Assembly: GCA_038065125.1 (NCBI GenBank)
Contig: JBBTRP010000026.1
Location: 1 to 16,978, forward strand
Direction of reading: 5' to 3'
DNA: 16,978 bases
Source: JBBTRP01 sp038065125
GTDB taxonomy: Bacteria; Patescibacteriota; Patescibacteriia; JACQRZ01
In this document: positions 1 to 5,626 of the stretch, piece after piece
Position numbering within the stretch: the stretch's first letter is position 1
Layout: each line of letters begins with the position of its first letter
Program-made: the position numbers and the translations under genes
The notes under the pieces: generated by a model
The model's input: the letters and a program-made list of their open reading frames with translations, nothing else
The model's database searches: none
What the model was told of the DNA's origin: nothing

Positions 1-11
1 ATTCAACACCT

Positions 12-48
12 GAGCTCGCGCGCACCAACCGCGAGCTCTTCTATTTTT
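12..48. terminator. Rho-independent terminator hairpin at the end of tgt
   Basis: Perfect 9-bp inverted repeat GAGCTCGCG (12-20) and CGCGAGCTC (30-38) with a 9-base loop. On the plus strand it is followed by TTCTATTTTTG, a good U-tract for a transcript entering from the left. On the minus strand it lies just past the tgt stop (41-43) but the U-tract is poor. It probably serves both converging transcripts. Confidence 0.75.
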
Positions 49-1132
49 GTAATGAGCGCATGAGTTTGAGGTAAAAATGCAGATTGTGGACTGTCGCAAG
101 CCTGCAGGCGAGCGGTTCACCAACAGAGAAGAGGTGTCGCAGATACGCGCGGCTTACGGTAAAGCAGGATTGACACGGGCAGTTTTTATCCAACGGCCGA
201 TCATCATTTTTATACACTTCACTTTTGATGTTTATGGCCGCGTAAAAAACTTTTTCCGAAGGTTTGTTTTTTGAAATATACAATCGTCCATGGCGCGCCT
301 CACGAGTGGGAATGACACAGTCAAACATGTCGACTCCTCGCTTGACCGCAGCGACAATATCCTCCGGTCTGCCTACTCCCATCATGTATCGCGGCTTATC
401 TGCAGGCAGATGCGAAATACTCCACTCAAGCGCTTTCAATCGTTTGACCGGCGGCTCGCCGACGGCAAGCCCGCCGATGGCGTATCCATCAAAACCGATT
501 TCGACAAGCGATTTCGCGGATATTTCGCGCAGGTCTTTGAATGTTGATCCTTGCACAATACCGAACAGAAGCGGGCGTTTTGAGGGAGAAATTTTTTTCT
601 GACGCATGCGTTTTTCAAAGTGCGCCTTACTTCGCGCAGCCCACGAAAGAGTAAGGTCAAGAGATTTTTTTGCGTATGCTCGGTCGCACGGCCAGGGCGG
701 ACACTCGTCCAGCACCATGATGATATCCGAGCCGATGGTGAGCTGCGCGTCGATCACGCTCTCAGGCGTGAGATGAATGCGCGAGCCGTCGATTTCGGAT
801 TGGAACGTGACGCCGTCATCGCTTAACTTCCGCATTTTAGAGAGAGAAAAAACTTGATACCCACCGCTGTCAGTGAGGATCGGTCCATCCCATCCCATAA
901 ATGCGTGGAGACCTTTCTGTTTTTTGAGAACCTCAAGGCCCGGGCGCTGAAAGAGGTGATACGTATTGGAAAGAATAATTTCCGCGCCCAGTGTTTTCAG
1001 CTCGAGCGGCGTGAGATGCTTGACGCTTCCCCGCGTGGCGATCGGCATGAAGGCGGGAGTTGCAAAGTTGCCGTGCGGGGTATGCACGATGCCGCGACGA
1101 ATATCTTTATTTGTGGATTGGAGGGTAAACAT
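41..1132 (-). CDS. tgt: tRNA-guanine transglycosylase (queuine/preQ1 tRNA-ribosyltransferase)
   Basis: Exchanges guanine-34 for preQ1 (bacterial type) in tRNAs with a GUN anticodon, the base-insertion step of queuosine synthesis; cytoplasmic. The 363-residue product has family-typical length. Visible signatures are the ILTDSGGYQVFSL block with the active-site Asp (about residue 88), the substrate-pocket motif VLDECPPW, FGIVQGS, the YAIGGLAVGE loop, and MFDCVIPTREARHG with the nucleophilic Asp (about 271). The zinc site is CPCQSC plus a downstream His (Cys 318, 320, 323 and His 349). The ATG at 1132 is chosen because the family begins at the following FTLQ-type strand. The longer reading from a TTG at 1174 would translate the intergenic repeat. 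No Shine-Dalgarno is seen, so coupling to queA on the same transcript is likely. Identity is certain; the start is fairly sure. Confidence 0.97.
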   Translation of the reverse strand: MFTLQSTNKDIRRGIVHTPHGNFATPAFMPIATRGSVKHLTPLELKTLGAEIILSNTYHLFQRPGLEVLKKQKGLHAFMGWDGPILTDSGGYQVFSLSKMRKLSDDGVTFQSEIDGSRIHLTPESVIDAQLTIGSDIIMVLDECPPWPCDRAYAKKSLDLTLSWAARSKAHFEKRMRQKKISPSKRPLLFGIVQGSTFKDLREISAKSLVEIGFDGYAIGGLAVGEPPVKRLKALEWSISHLPADKPRYMMGVGRPEDIVAAVKRGVDMFDCVIPTREARHGRLYISKNKPSEKVFYAAINIKSEVYKNDDRPLDKNCPCQSCFTVSRAYLRHLFSVGEPLACRLATVHNLHFYLKLMRSLQK

Positions 1133-1252
1133 AGAAAATTTCAAAGCCCAAGCACCAAATTCAAATAATATCAAAATCTCTCAACCTCCGAAACGGGACC
1201 TCATTTGTGTGTTGAAATTTATCTGAGATTTGGACGTTGTGTTTTGGTGCTT
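1133..1252. repeat. Foldback intergenic repeat with heptamer periodicity between queA and tgt
   Basis: The 120-base queA-tgt gap is built of short CAA-led heptamers (CAAAGCC, CAAGCAC, CAAATTC at 1142-1162). The right arm holds complementary TTTGG-type heptamers (1229-1249). Exact inverted pairs are AAGCACCAAA (1150-1159) with TTTGGTGCTT (1243-1252), nested AAATCTC (1174-1180) with GAGATTT (1225-1231), and AAATTTCAA (1136-1144) with TTGAAATTT (1212-1220). The last pair crosses the other two, so not all can form at once. No coding signal is seen. Confidence 0.7.
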
Positions 1253-2305
1253 TTAAAGAATCATCATCGCGTCGCCGAAGCTGTAGAAGCGGTATTTTTT
1301 CTTGATCGCATCGCGGTAGGCGGTAAGGATGCGGCGCGTGCCGCCCTTCTGTCGCGATTCCGCGAACGCGCAGACTAGCAGAAGGAGCGTTGATTTGGGT
1401 AAATGGAAGTTCGTGACAAGACCGTCCACCACCTTGAATCGATATCCAGGGGTGATGAAAAGATTCACGTCTCGTATGCCCGACGCGAGAGTCCCGTCCG
1501 AATCGGAAAAACTCTCAAGAACCCGTACGCTCGTGGTGCCGACCGCTATGATACGCCGTCTTTCTTTTTTTGCCACATTCAGAATGCGCGCTGCTCCTGC
1601 GGTCAATCGTGCTGACTCCGGGTGCATCTGGTGCATTGAGACATCATCGTTGCGAATCGGCAGGAACGTTCCCGGGCCGACATGCAGCGTTACGGGACAG
1701 AATACAACGCCTTTCTTTTTGAGTCGAGCGATCAATCGCCTGGTGAAATGAAAACCGGCCGTTGGCGCCGCAACGGATCCGTCCGCCGCGGCATAGACGG
1801 TCTGATAGGCGGAAAGCGAAGATATATTTTTGATATACGGCGGTATCGGAGTGATTCCGGCTTTTTGAAGAAGCTGCGCCACCGATTTTCCATTCGCGCG
1901 AAAACGGACTTCCCACAGACCATTCTCAATGAGTCGGACTGCTTCCGCTTTCAGTATGCGAGAACCTTTAATTGTGATCAACTTGCCAACTTCGCGGGCA
2001 CTGAAGTTTTTAAGCATCGCAGTCCATAGATCAGTGCGGATTTTTTTCACGAGAAGGATTTCAACCGCTCCGCCGCTTGACTTGGTGCCAGCGAGCCGCG
2101 CCGGAATCACTTTTGAGTCGTTCACCACGAGCACATCCCCGGACTGCAAGAATTTTTTAATGTCACAAAATCGTGCGTGCGTCAGAGTTTCGCTCGCAGA
2201 ATCAACAACCATAAGCCTTGACTGATCCCGCGGTACGCACGACTTTTGCGCAATGCGCGATTCGGGCAAAGCGTAGTCAAAATTTGAAAGAAGCAATTTT
2301 TTCAT
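1253..2305 (-). CDS. queA: S-adenosylmethionine:tRNA ribosyltransferase-isomerase
   Basis: Transfers and rearranges the ribosyl group of S-adenosylmethionine onto preQ1-34 of tRNA to give epoxyqueuosine, the step after Tgt. The 350-residue protein is full length and carries the family blocks in order: FDYALPESRIAQ near the N-terminus, VLVVNDSKVIPARL, SVAAPTAGFHFT, VTLHVGPGTFLPI, IAVGTTSVRVLES and VTNFHLPKSTLLLLVCAF near the C-terminus. It lies upstream of tgt on the same strand, a common pairing for the two consecutive reactions. The ATG at 2305 falls at or beside the transcription start predicted from the extended -10 at 2312-2320, so the message may be leaderless; no Shine-Dalgarno is present. 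No enzyme for preQ1 synthesis or for the final epoxyqueuosine reduction lies in this window. Confidence 0.97.
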   Translation of the reverse strand: MKKLLLSNFDYALPESRIAQKSCVPRDQSRLMVVDSASETLTHARFCDIKKFLQSGDVLVVNDSKVIPARLAGTKSSGGAVEILLVKKIRTDLWTAMLKNFSAREVGKLITIKGSRILKAEAVRLIENGLWEVRFRANGKSVAQLLQKAGITPIPPYIKNISSLSAYQTVYAAADGSVAAPTAGFHFTRRLIARLKKKGVVFCPVTLHVGPGTFLPIRNDDVSMHQMHPESARLTAGAARILNVAKKERRRIIAVGTTSVRVLESFSDSDGTLASGIRDVNLFITPGYRFKVVDGLVTNFHLPKSTLLLLVCAFAESRQKGGTRRILTAYRDAIKKKYRFYSFGDAMMIL

Positions 2306-2311
2306 ACAACC

Positions 2312-2320
2312 AGTCTATCA
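2312..2320 (-). promoter_or_regulatory. Extended -10 promoter for queA-tgt
   Basis: Minus strand reads TGATAGACT, matching TGnTAnnnT. The -10 hexamer is 2312-2317, placing +1 at about 2305, the A of the queA start codon. No convincing -35 is seen; the terminator of the upstream gene occupies that position. Confidence 0.5.
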
Positions 2321-2334
2321 CGATAGAAAGAGAA

Positions 2335-2358
2335 GAGTCTCGCGTGGGGGCGAGACTC
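2335..2358 (-). terminator. Terminator of the 2379-3014 gene
   Basis: Perfect 9-bp stem GAGTCTCGC (2335-2343) and GCGAGACTC (2350-2358) with a 6-base loop. On the minus strand it is followed by the pyrimidine-rich TTCTCTTTCTATC. It separates the orphan gene from queA. Confidence 0.8.
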
Positions 2359-2378
2359 GTGTTGATGTTCCTCCCTTG

Positions 2379-3014
2379 CTAGAGCGTGCTCGCGTGTATG
2401 AGCACGCCACCTTCTGTCCGGAAGATCGCCTGACGTCTCACTACGAATAGGCCGTCGACTTCGCGGATCGCTCGCGTGAGACTGACGGCATGTTCGACCA
2501 GAACGACTTTGCCGGCCTCCGTGATGGCCCGCAGAGTGTTCGGGAGATGCGCGTTCAGATTTTGCGGAATGCGAGTGACGCGGATGTCTGCCTTGTCCTT
2601 GGTTCCTAACGTCAGCGTAGCGACCGTGCGGATCGCGTGATCCATTTGCTTGGCTGCGCGGCTTTCCTCACGAGAGAAAAATCCTGGCACCATTCGATTC
2701 ACTGCCTCACGAATGAGCGACGGGCCCGGCGCAAGAATGTGAATCTCCACCGAGGGTCGAATCATCCATGCAGGAATGGCGTTTGACGCCTCGCGTGCGA
2801 CCCACTCCAAGCCGGAGCCCCCCCGCTGGATTCCTCTCGCGGCTTGTGCGGTAAAGATCCACGCGGGTTCCAGTTCGGCCTGTTCGGAGGCCGGAGTCGA
2901 GGGATCAACTGCGATCACCGATCCGCTGGTCGTGACCAACAGCGTATCGCCTGTGCCTTCCTTGAGGGCGACCACGAAACGCTGGTACCACTGTTCCCGA
3001 ATGGAGTTACTCAC
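2379..3014 (-). CDS. Hypothetical protein, 211 residues, insulated orphan
   Basis: Not recognised. A soluble protein without signal peptide or membrane helix. The first 60 residues look like beta strands (FVVALKEG, TLLVTTSGSVIAVD), followed by an acidic linker and an alpha/beta body ending in strands (DGLFVVRRQAIFRT, GGVLIHA). It starts with GTG at 3014, supported by a textbook AGGAGG (3024-3029) nine bases upstream. It has its own promoter (3063-3090) and terminator (2335-2358), so it is transcribed alone. Composition and strong ribosome binding site resemble the other insulated orphans here (3148-3582, 11558-12355, 13420-14151) rather than the operonic genes. That it is real is well supported by signals at both ends; function is unknown. 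Confidence 0.8.
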   Translation of the reverse strand: MSNSIREQWYQRFVVALKEGTGDTLLVTTSGSVIAVDPSTPASEQAELEPAWIFTAQAARGIQRGGSGLEWVAREASNAIPAWMIRPSVEIHILAPGPSLIREAVNRMVPGFFSREESRAAKQMDHAIRTVATLTLGTKDKADIRVTRIPQNLNAHLPNTLRAITEAGKVVLVEHAVSLTRAIREVDGLFVVRRQAIFRTEGGVLIHASTL

Positions 3015-3062
3015 GCCTTTCTGCCTCCTATTATTTATGAGTGGCGACTTCCTGAATGATAA

Positions 3063-3090
3063 AGTATATCAAAATAAATATGAAGGTCCA
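3063..3090 (-). promoter_or_regulatory. Promoter of the 2379-3014 gene, inside the upstream terminator
   Basis: Minus strand -35 TGGACC (3085-3090), 16-base spacer, extended -10 TGATATACT (3063-3071). +1 is expected near 3056, leaving a 42-base leader with AGGAGG. The -35 is the outer arm of the terminator hairpin of the preceding gene. Confidence 0.7.
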
Positions 3091-3123
3091 GAAGCGCGGC
3101 TTGGCGGTTCGCGCGTCTGGACC
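3063..3123 (-). terminator. Terminator of the 3148-3582 gene
   Basis: Outer 8-bp stem GGTCCAGA (3085-3092) and TCTGGACC (3116-3123), one A/G mismatch, then 5 bp GCGCG (3094-3098) and CGCGC (3110-3114), with an 11-base loop. On the minus strand it is followed by a T-rich run (TTCATATTTATTTTG), which also forms the spacer and -10 region of the next promoter. Confidence 0.8.
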
Positions 3124-3147
3124 ATTGTGTGGTTTACCCCCAGGGTC

Positions 3148-3582
3148 CTACGGAAAGACCTTTTGAGTCTTGCCCGTGCCGAGGACCTTGTGGACCTCAT
3201 TCATTCCGTTCCGCGTGCGGAGCAGGTAAATGCCCGGCAGGGTGCGGATTGCGGGGATGGTGTCCTCCTCCTTTTCGATGAACACCGTCCAACCGTTGTC
3301 TAGGTACTCTTTCACCAACCGTGCGCATCGCGGACTCGTCGTCACCGCGTTGATCTTCGTATCCCGGGAGATGAAGGGACCGAAGTGTGGTCTCGCTTCG
3401 GGGCGATCGTTGGAGAGTGCTCCGTTCATGATCTGCGTCACGGCCGGGGTCGGCAGGTCGCCGGTCATACTGATATAGACGGCTCCTTTGAGTTGGGGGC
3501 GCTGCGGTTGGACGGGCTCCAGGGCAGGCGTGGGCTCGTCCGAGGCCACTTGGACCATGTCGAGGGGCGCATCATGTGGCAT
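3148..3582 (-). CDS. Hypothetical protein, 144 residues, insulated orphan
   Basis: Not recognised. The N-terminal 35 residues are Pro/Gln-rich and probably disordered. The remaining part alternates short strands and helices (KGAVYISMTGDLPTP, INAVTTSPRCARLVKEYL, GWTVFIEKEED, GIYLLRTRNG). No signal peptide or membrane helix. The ATG at 3582 is preferred over an in-frame GTG at 3600 because AAGGAAGG lies seven bases upstream of the ATG and nothing like it precedes the GTG. Transcribed alone from a TTGACC/TACAAT promoter (3628-3655) and ended by the hairpin at 3085-3123. A faint likeness of the VTTSPRCARLVKEYL stretch to histidine phosphatases is not backed by a catalytic His motif. Confidence 0.75.
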   Translation of the reverse strand: MPHDAPLDMVQVASDEPTPALEPVQPQRPQLKGAVYISMTGDLPTPAVTQIMNGALSNDRPEARPHFGPFISRDTKINAVTTSPRCARLVKEYLDNGWTVFIEKEEDTIPAIRTLPGIYLLRTRNGMNEVHKVLGTGKTQKVFP

Positions 3583-3627
3583 GCGGTAGCCTTCCTTCAC
3601 AATTGAGGGTACTTGGGTAACGAGATG

Positions 3628-3655
3628 ATTGTATCGCTCTTCGCACTCTGGTCAA
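3628..3655 (-). promoter_or_regulatory. Promoter of the 3148-3582 gene
   Basis: Minus strand -35 TTGACC (3650-3655), 16-base spacer, -10 TACAAT (3628-3633). The predicted start lies near 3621, about 39 bases before the ATG. Its -35 bases are shared with the divergent promoter on the other strand. Confidence 0.7.
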
Positions 3656-3677
3656 GTCCGTCAGTACTTGGTATACT
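3649..3677 (+). promoter_or_regulatory. Divergent promoter of the 3709 peptide gene
   Basis: Extended -10 TGGTATACT (3669-3677) with -35 TGGTCA (3649-3654) and a 17-base spacer. +1 is expected near 3684, giving a U-rich leader of about 25 bases without Shine-Dalgarno. Confidence 0.65.
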
Positions 3678-3708
3678 CGATCCATCTTTTGATCCATAAT
3701 TTTTTTGT

Positions 3709-3810
3709 ATGCCAAGAAAACCTCGCGTGAAGCTTACAACCGGCGTGAAGCTTCCCAAACTCAAACGCAATGAACGCAAAGCCGGCCGCCTCCGCGCAGG
3801 CCGTAAATAA
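3709..3810 (+). CDS. Very basic 33-residue peptide
   Basis: Starts with ATG at 3709 and ends with TAA at 3808-3810. About 13 of 33 residues are Lys or Arg and only one is acidic, with the composition of a nucleic-acid-binding or ribosome-associated tail. It contains two VKL-type units (RVKLTTGVKLPKLK) encoded by an 11-base direct repeat GCGTGAAGCTT at 3725-3735 and 3743-3753, then an Arg/Lys/Gly-rich end. It is the first gene after an extended -10 promoter and lies 26 bases before the cupredoxin gene. It does not match the ribosomal protein L34 or THX patterns as I know them. Coding status is supported by promoter and composition, not by recognised homology. Confidence 0.55.
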   Translation: MPRKPRVKLTTGVKLPKLKRNERKAGRLRAGRK

Positions 3811-3836
3811 CTCTTAACGAGCGAATGGAATCGCCT

Positions 3837-4595
3837 ATGAAATTTTTTGTCACTCTTGGCATTGCTTTTTCTGTCCTCTTTTTTGGAGTTGCGCCGCTTC
3901 ATGCGGCACCACAAAAAGAAACCCCCCAGCAGCTTCAGGTGCGGAAACACTATCTTGATGCGCTTGAACAAGCGCGCGTGGAGTATTTAGCGGCAGAGAA
4001 GAAGGCGCGTGCCGAACTCAAAACTGCACAAAAAGGAGCGGGTAAAGGTAAAAAGGCGTCAAAAAAGAAAACGCAAGCGTTGAATGCATACAACAAAGAA
4101 ATGAAGCGGATCCGTGCGGCATTCGTTGCTGCAAAAAAGGACGCTAAGACCGAGTATGCCGCCGCAAAATCCGCACCAAAAGATGAAGCTTCCGCGGCAG
4201 TAACCGAACAGAAGGAAGGAGCGACAGTGCCCGCCGCTGTGGAGGAGCAAAAAAAGGAGGCCACTCCTCAAGTACAAACCCAGCCAAGTGCGGCAGCGAC
4301 GACTCCCGCACCCCAAGCCGCGACACCGGTTGTTGTCGCATATGGCCCCAACGGATTCTCTCCGTCAGATGTCACGGTTAAGGTTGGCACTCAGGTCACC
4401 TTCAAAAACGAAGCTGATGACCGGCTCTGGACCGCTTCCGATCCACACCCCAGTCATACGATCTACCCTGAGTTCGATCACAAACAAGGCGTTGAGAAGG
4501 GCGGGGAGTACACGTTCGTCTTCACCAAGACCGGTGAGTGGAAATATCACAATCATCTCAATCCCGGACGCCGCGGCAGCGTGAAGGTTGAATAG
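3837..4595 (+). CDS. Secreted coiled-coil protein with C-terminal cupredoxin domain
   Basis: About 252 residues. The Sec signal peptide starts MKFFVTLGIAF with probable cleavage after LHA. Residues 30-115 are Lys/Ala/Glu-rich and helical, probably coiled coil. A Pro/Ala/Gln-rich linker follows (about 115-160), then a plastocyanin-like domain (about 165-252) with FSPSDVTVKVGTQVTFKN, DPHPSHTIYPEF, YTFVFTKTGEWKYHNHLNPGRRGSVKVE. Candidate metal ligands are His 204, 207, 238 and 240. The usual type-1 copper Cys is replaced by Asn in the YHNH position, so a classical blue-copper site is not expected. The ATG at 3837 gives a standard signal peptide; the in-frame ATG at 3825 adds MESP and is the alternative. 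Likely exported and surface- or envelope-associated. Confidence 0.85.
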   Translation: MKFFVTLGIAFSVLFFGVAPLHAAPQKETPQQLQVRKHYLDALEQARVEYLAAEKKARAELKTAQKGAGKGKKASKKKTQALNAYNKEMKRIRAAFVAAKKDAKTEYAAAKSAPKDEASAAVTEQKEGATVPAAVEEQKKEATPQVQTQPSAAATTPAPQAATPVVVAYGPNGFSPSDVTVKVGTQVTFKNEADDRLWTASDPHPSHTIYPEFDHKQGVEKGGEYTFVFTKTGEWKYHNHLNPGRRGSVKVE

Positions 4596-4600
4596 GAGTA

Positions 4601-4609
4601 TGCTATACT
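4601..4609 (+). promoter_or_regulatory. Extended -10 promoter for the 4619 gene
   Basis: TGCTATACT with -10 hexamer 4604-4609; no clear -35. +1 is predicted at about 4616, three bases before the ATG at 4619, so the message would be nearly leaderless. Confidence 0.5.
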
Positions 4610-4618
4610 GATGGGGGT

Positions 4619-5605
4619 ATGAACTCCCATCAGAATCTCGTCCTCGCATTGGCGGTGTTCGGCGTTGCATCGACGGCGACATTTGCCGCCGACCGCTTTT
4701 ACATCCCGGTTCCTTTCAATCAGCAGAGCGATAGGATCCAGACCGACACGGCCGGTGTAGTAGAAGGCGCGGCAACCGAGCAGTCCTTCAAGGCGGTACG
4801 GCCTGCAACAACCGATTTGATATTTTTGAAGAGAGCCATGAGCGCGCTCGATCCGCTGTTTAGCCGTGCGAAAGACTACGCGATCGCCCTCGATCAGTGC
4901 GTACCGTCATCGCCTGAATACAGCGAGGCGCTTGAGAGTGCCCAGCGTCTTGAAGATGATGGCATCCTTGAGGCAATCCGGCTGGGCAGGTCGGCTGATT
5001 TCCACTCTGATGCGGGCGACCTTCTCGATGAGCTTGAAGCTCTCACTGCAACGTTGCAGGAATATTCGCAAGGTTTGTCTGACTACGCGAATCTGTGTGC
5101 GGACCTCAAAAGCGCGGAGCGGATTGTTTCCGAGTCACTTCCCCGCGATCTTGGAGCGACTGTCCGCCAGTCCGTTCGGGCCACGCTACTTGAGGAGCGC
5201 AACCGTTTGAGCGTAATGCTTGTTAACGGAAAAGCCATTTTTACCATTGATCCGGATGGACAATTCGATCGACTCTCCACGCTGCTGGATCACGCAAACG
5301 GGTATGACGAAGCGGTTGATTTTTTCCTCCGGAAACCCGCGGCGCGATTCTCCCTGTTGCGCGACGAGCTCAAAAGCATCGGCCAGGCCATTGATGTACT
5401 CAACACAGAAGGGGACAGTGAGTCATTCCGGCACCTCTCTGGTGAACTGCAGAAAATCAAAAAAAATCTTTCCGAGATTGAAAAAATCTCTTCCGTTCGA
5501 ATAAAGAACCCGCAGCCGTTGATCAAAAACCTTCTTGATCTCGGCACCCGGAAGGCGTTTGTCACCCGTGTACTGCGAGATCGGGCACGCACTTCTCGCG
5601 AATAG
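4619..5605 (+). CDS. Secreted helical protein of unknown function, 328 residues
   Basis: Not recognised. It opens with a Sec signal peptide (LVLALAVFGVASTATFAA, cleavage likely after residue 24), followed by a short polar stretch. The rest is almost wholly helical with frequent heptad-like Leu spacing: residues 65-190 contain repeated Leu/Glu/Asp helices, and 265-300 a Lys/Glu-rich likely coiled coil (LQKIKKNLSEIEKI). Two Cys (QCVPS and NLCAD) could form a disulphide after export. It lies 23 bases after the cupredoxin gene but has its own extended -10 signal, and is followed 21 bases later by the glycosyltransferase-like gene. A run of five G just before the ATG could be a weak ribosome contact. 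Exported helical scaffold is an inference. Confidence 0.75.
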   Translation: MNSHQNLVLALAVFGVASTATFAADRFYIPVPFNQQSDRIQTDTAGVVEGAATEQSFKAVRPATTDLIFLKRAMSALDPLFSRAKDYAIALDQCVPSSPEYSEALESAQRLEDDGILEAIRLGRSADFHSDAGDLLDELEALTATLQEYSQGLSDYANLCADLKSAERIVSESLPRDLGATVRQSVRATLLEERNRLSVMLVNGKAIFTIDPDGQFDRLSTLLDHANGYDEAVDFFLRKPAARFSLLRDELKSIGQAIDVLNTEGDSESFRHLSGELQKIKKNLSEIEKISSVRIKNPQPLIKNLLDLGTRKAFVTRVLRDRARTSRE

Positions 5606-5626
5606 AATCTTAGGTTACCGACCCCC

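Noticed and set aside
264..602. Plus-strand open frames across tgt and queA
   Set aside because: They are opposite clear enzyme genes, have no recognisable protein features and no start signals.
1133..1174. 14-residue N-terminal extension of Tgt from a TTG start
   Set aside because: It would be encoded by the repeat in the gap and precedes the normal family start; the ATG at 1132 fits better.
2306..2378. PreQ1 riboswitch upstream of queA
   Set aside because: The gap contains only the preceding terminator and an extended -10; the message is predicted to start at the ATG, leaving no leader for an aptamer.
3148..3582. Histidine-phosphatase identity for the 144-residue orphan
   Set aside because: Only the SPRCAR stretch is suggestive; the Arg-His-Gly catalytic motif is absent.
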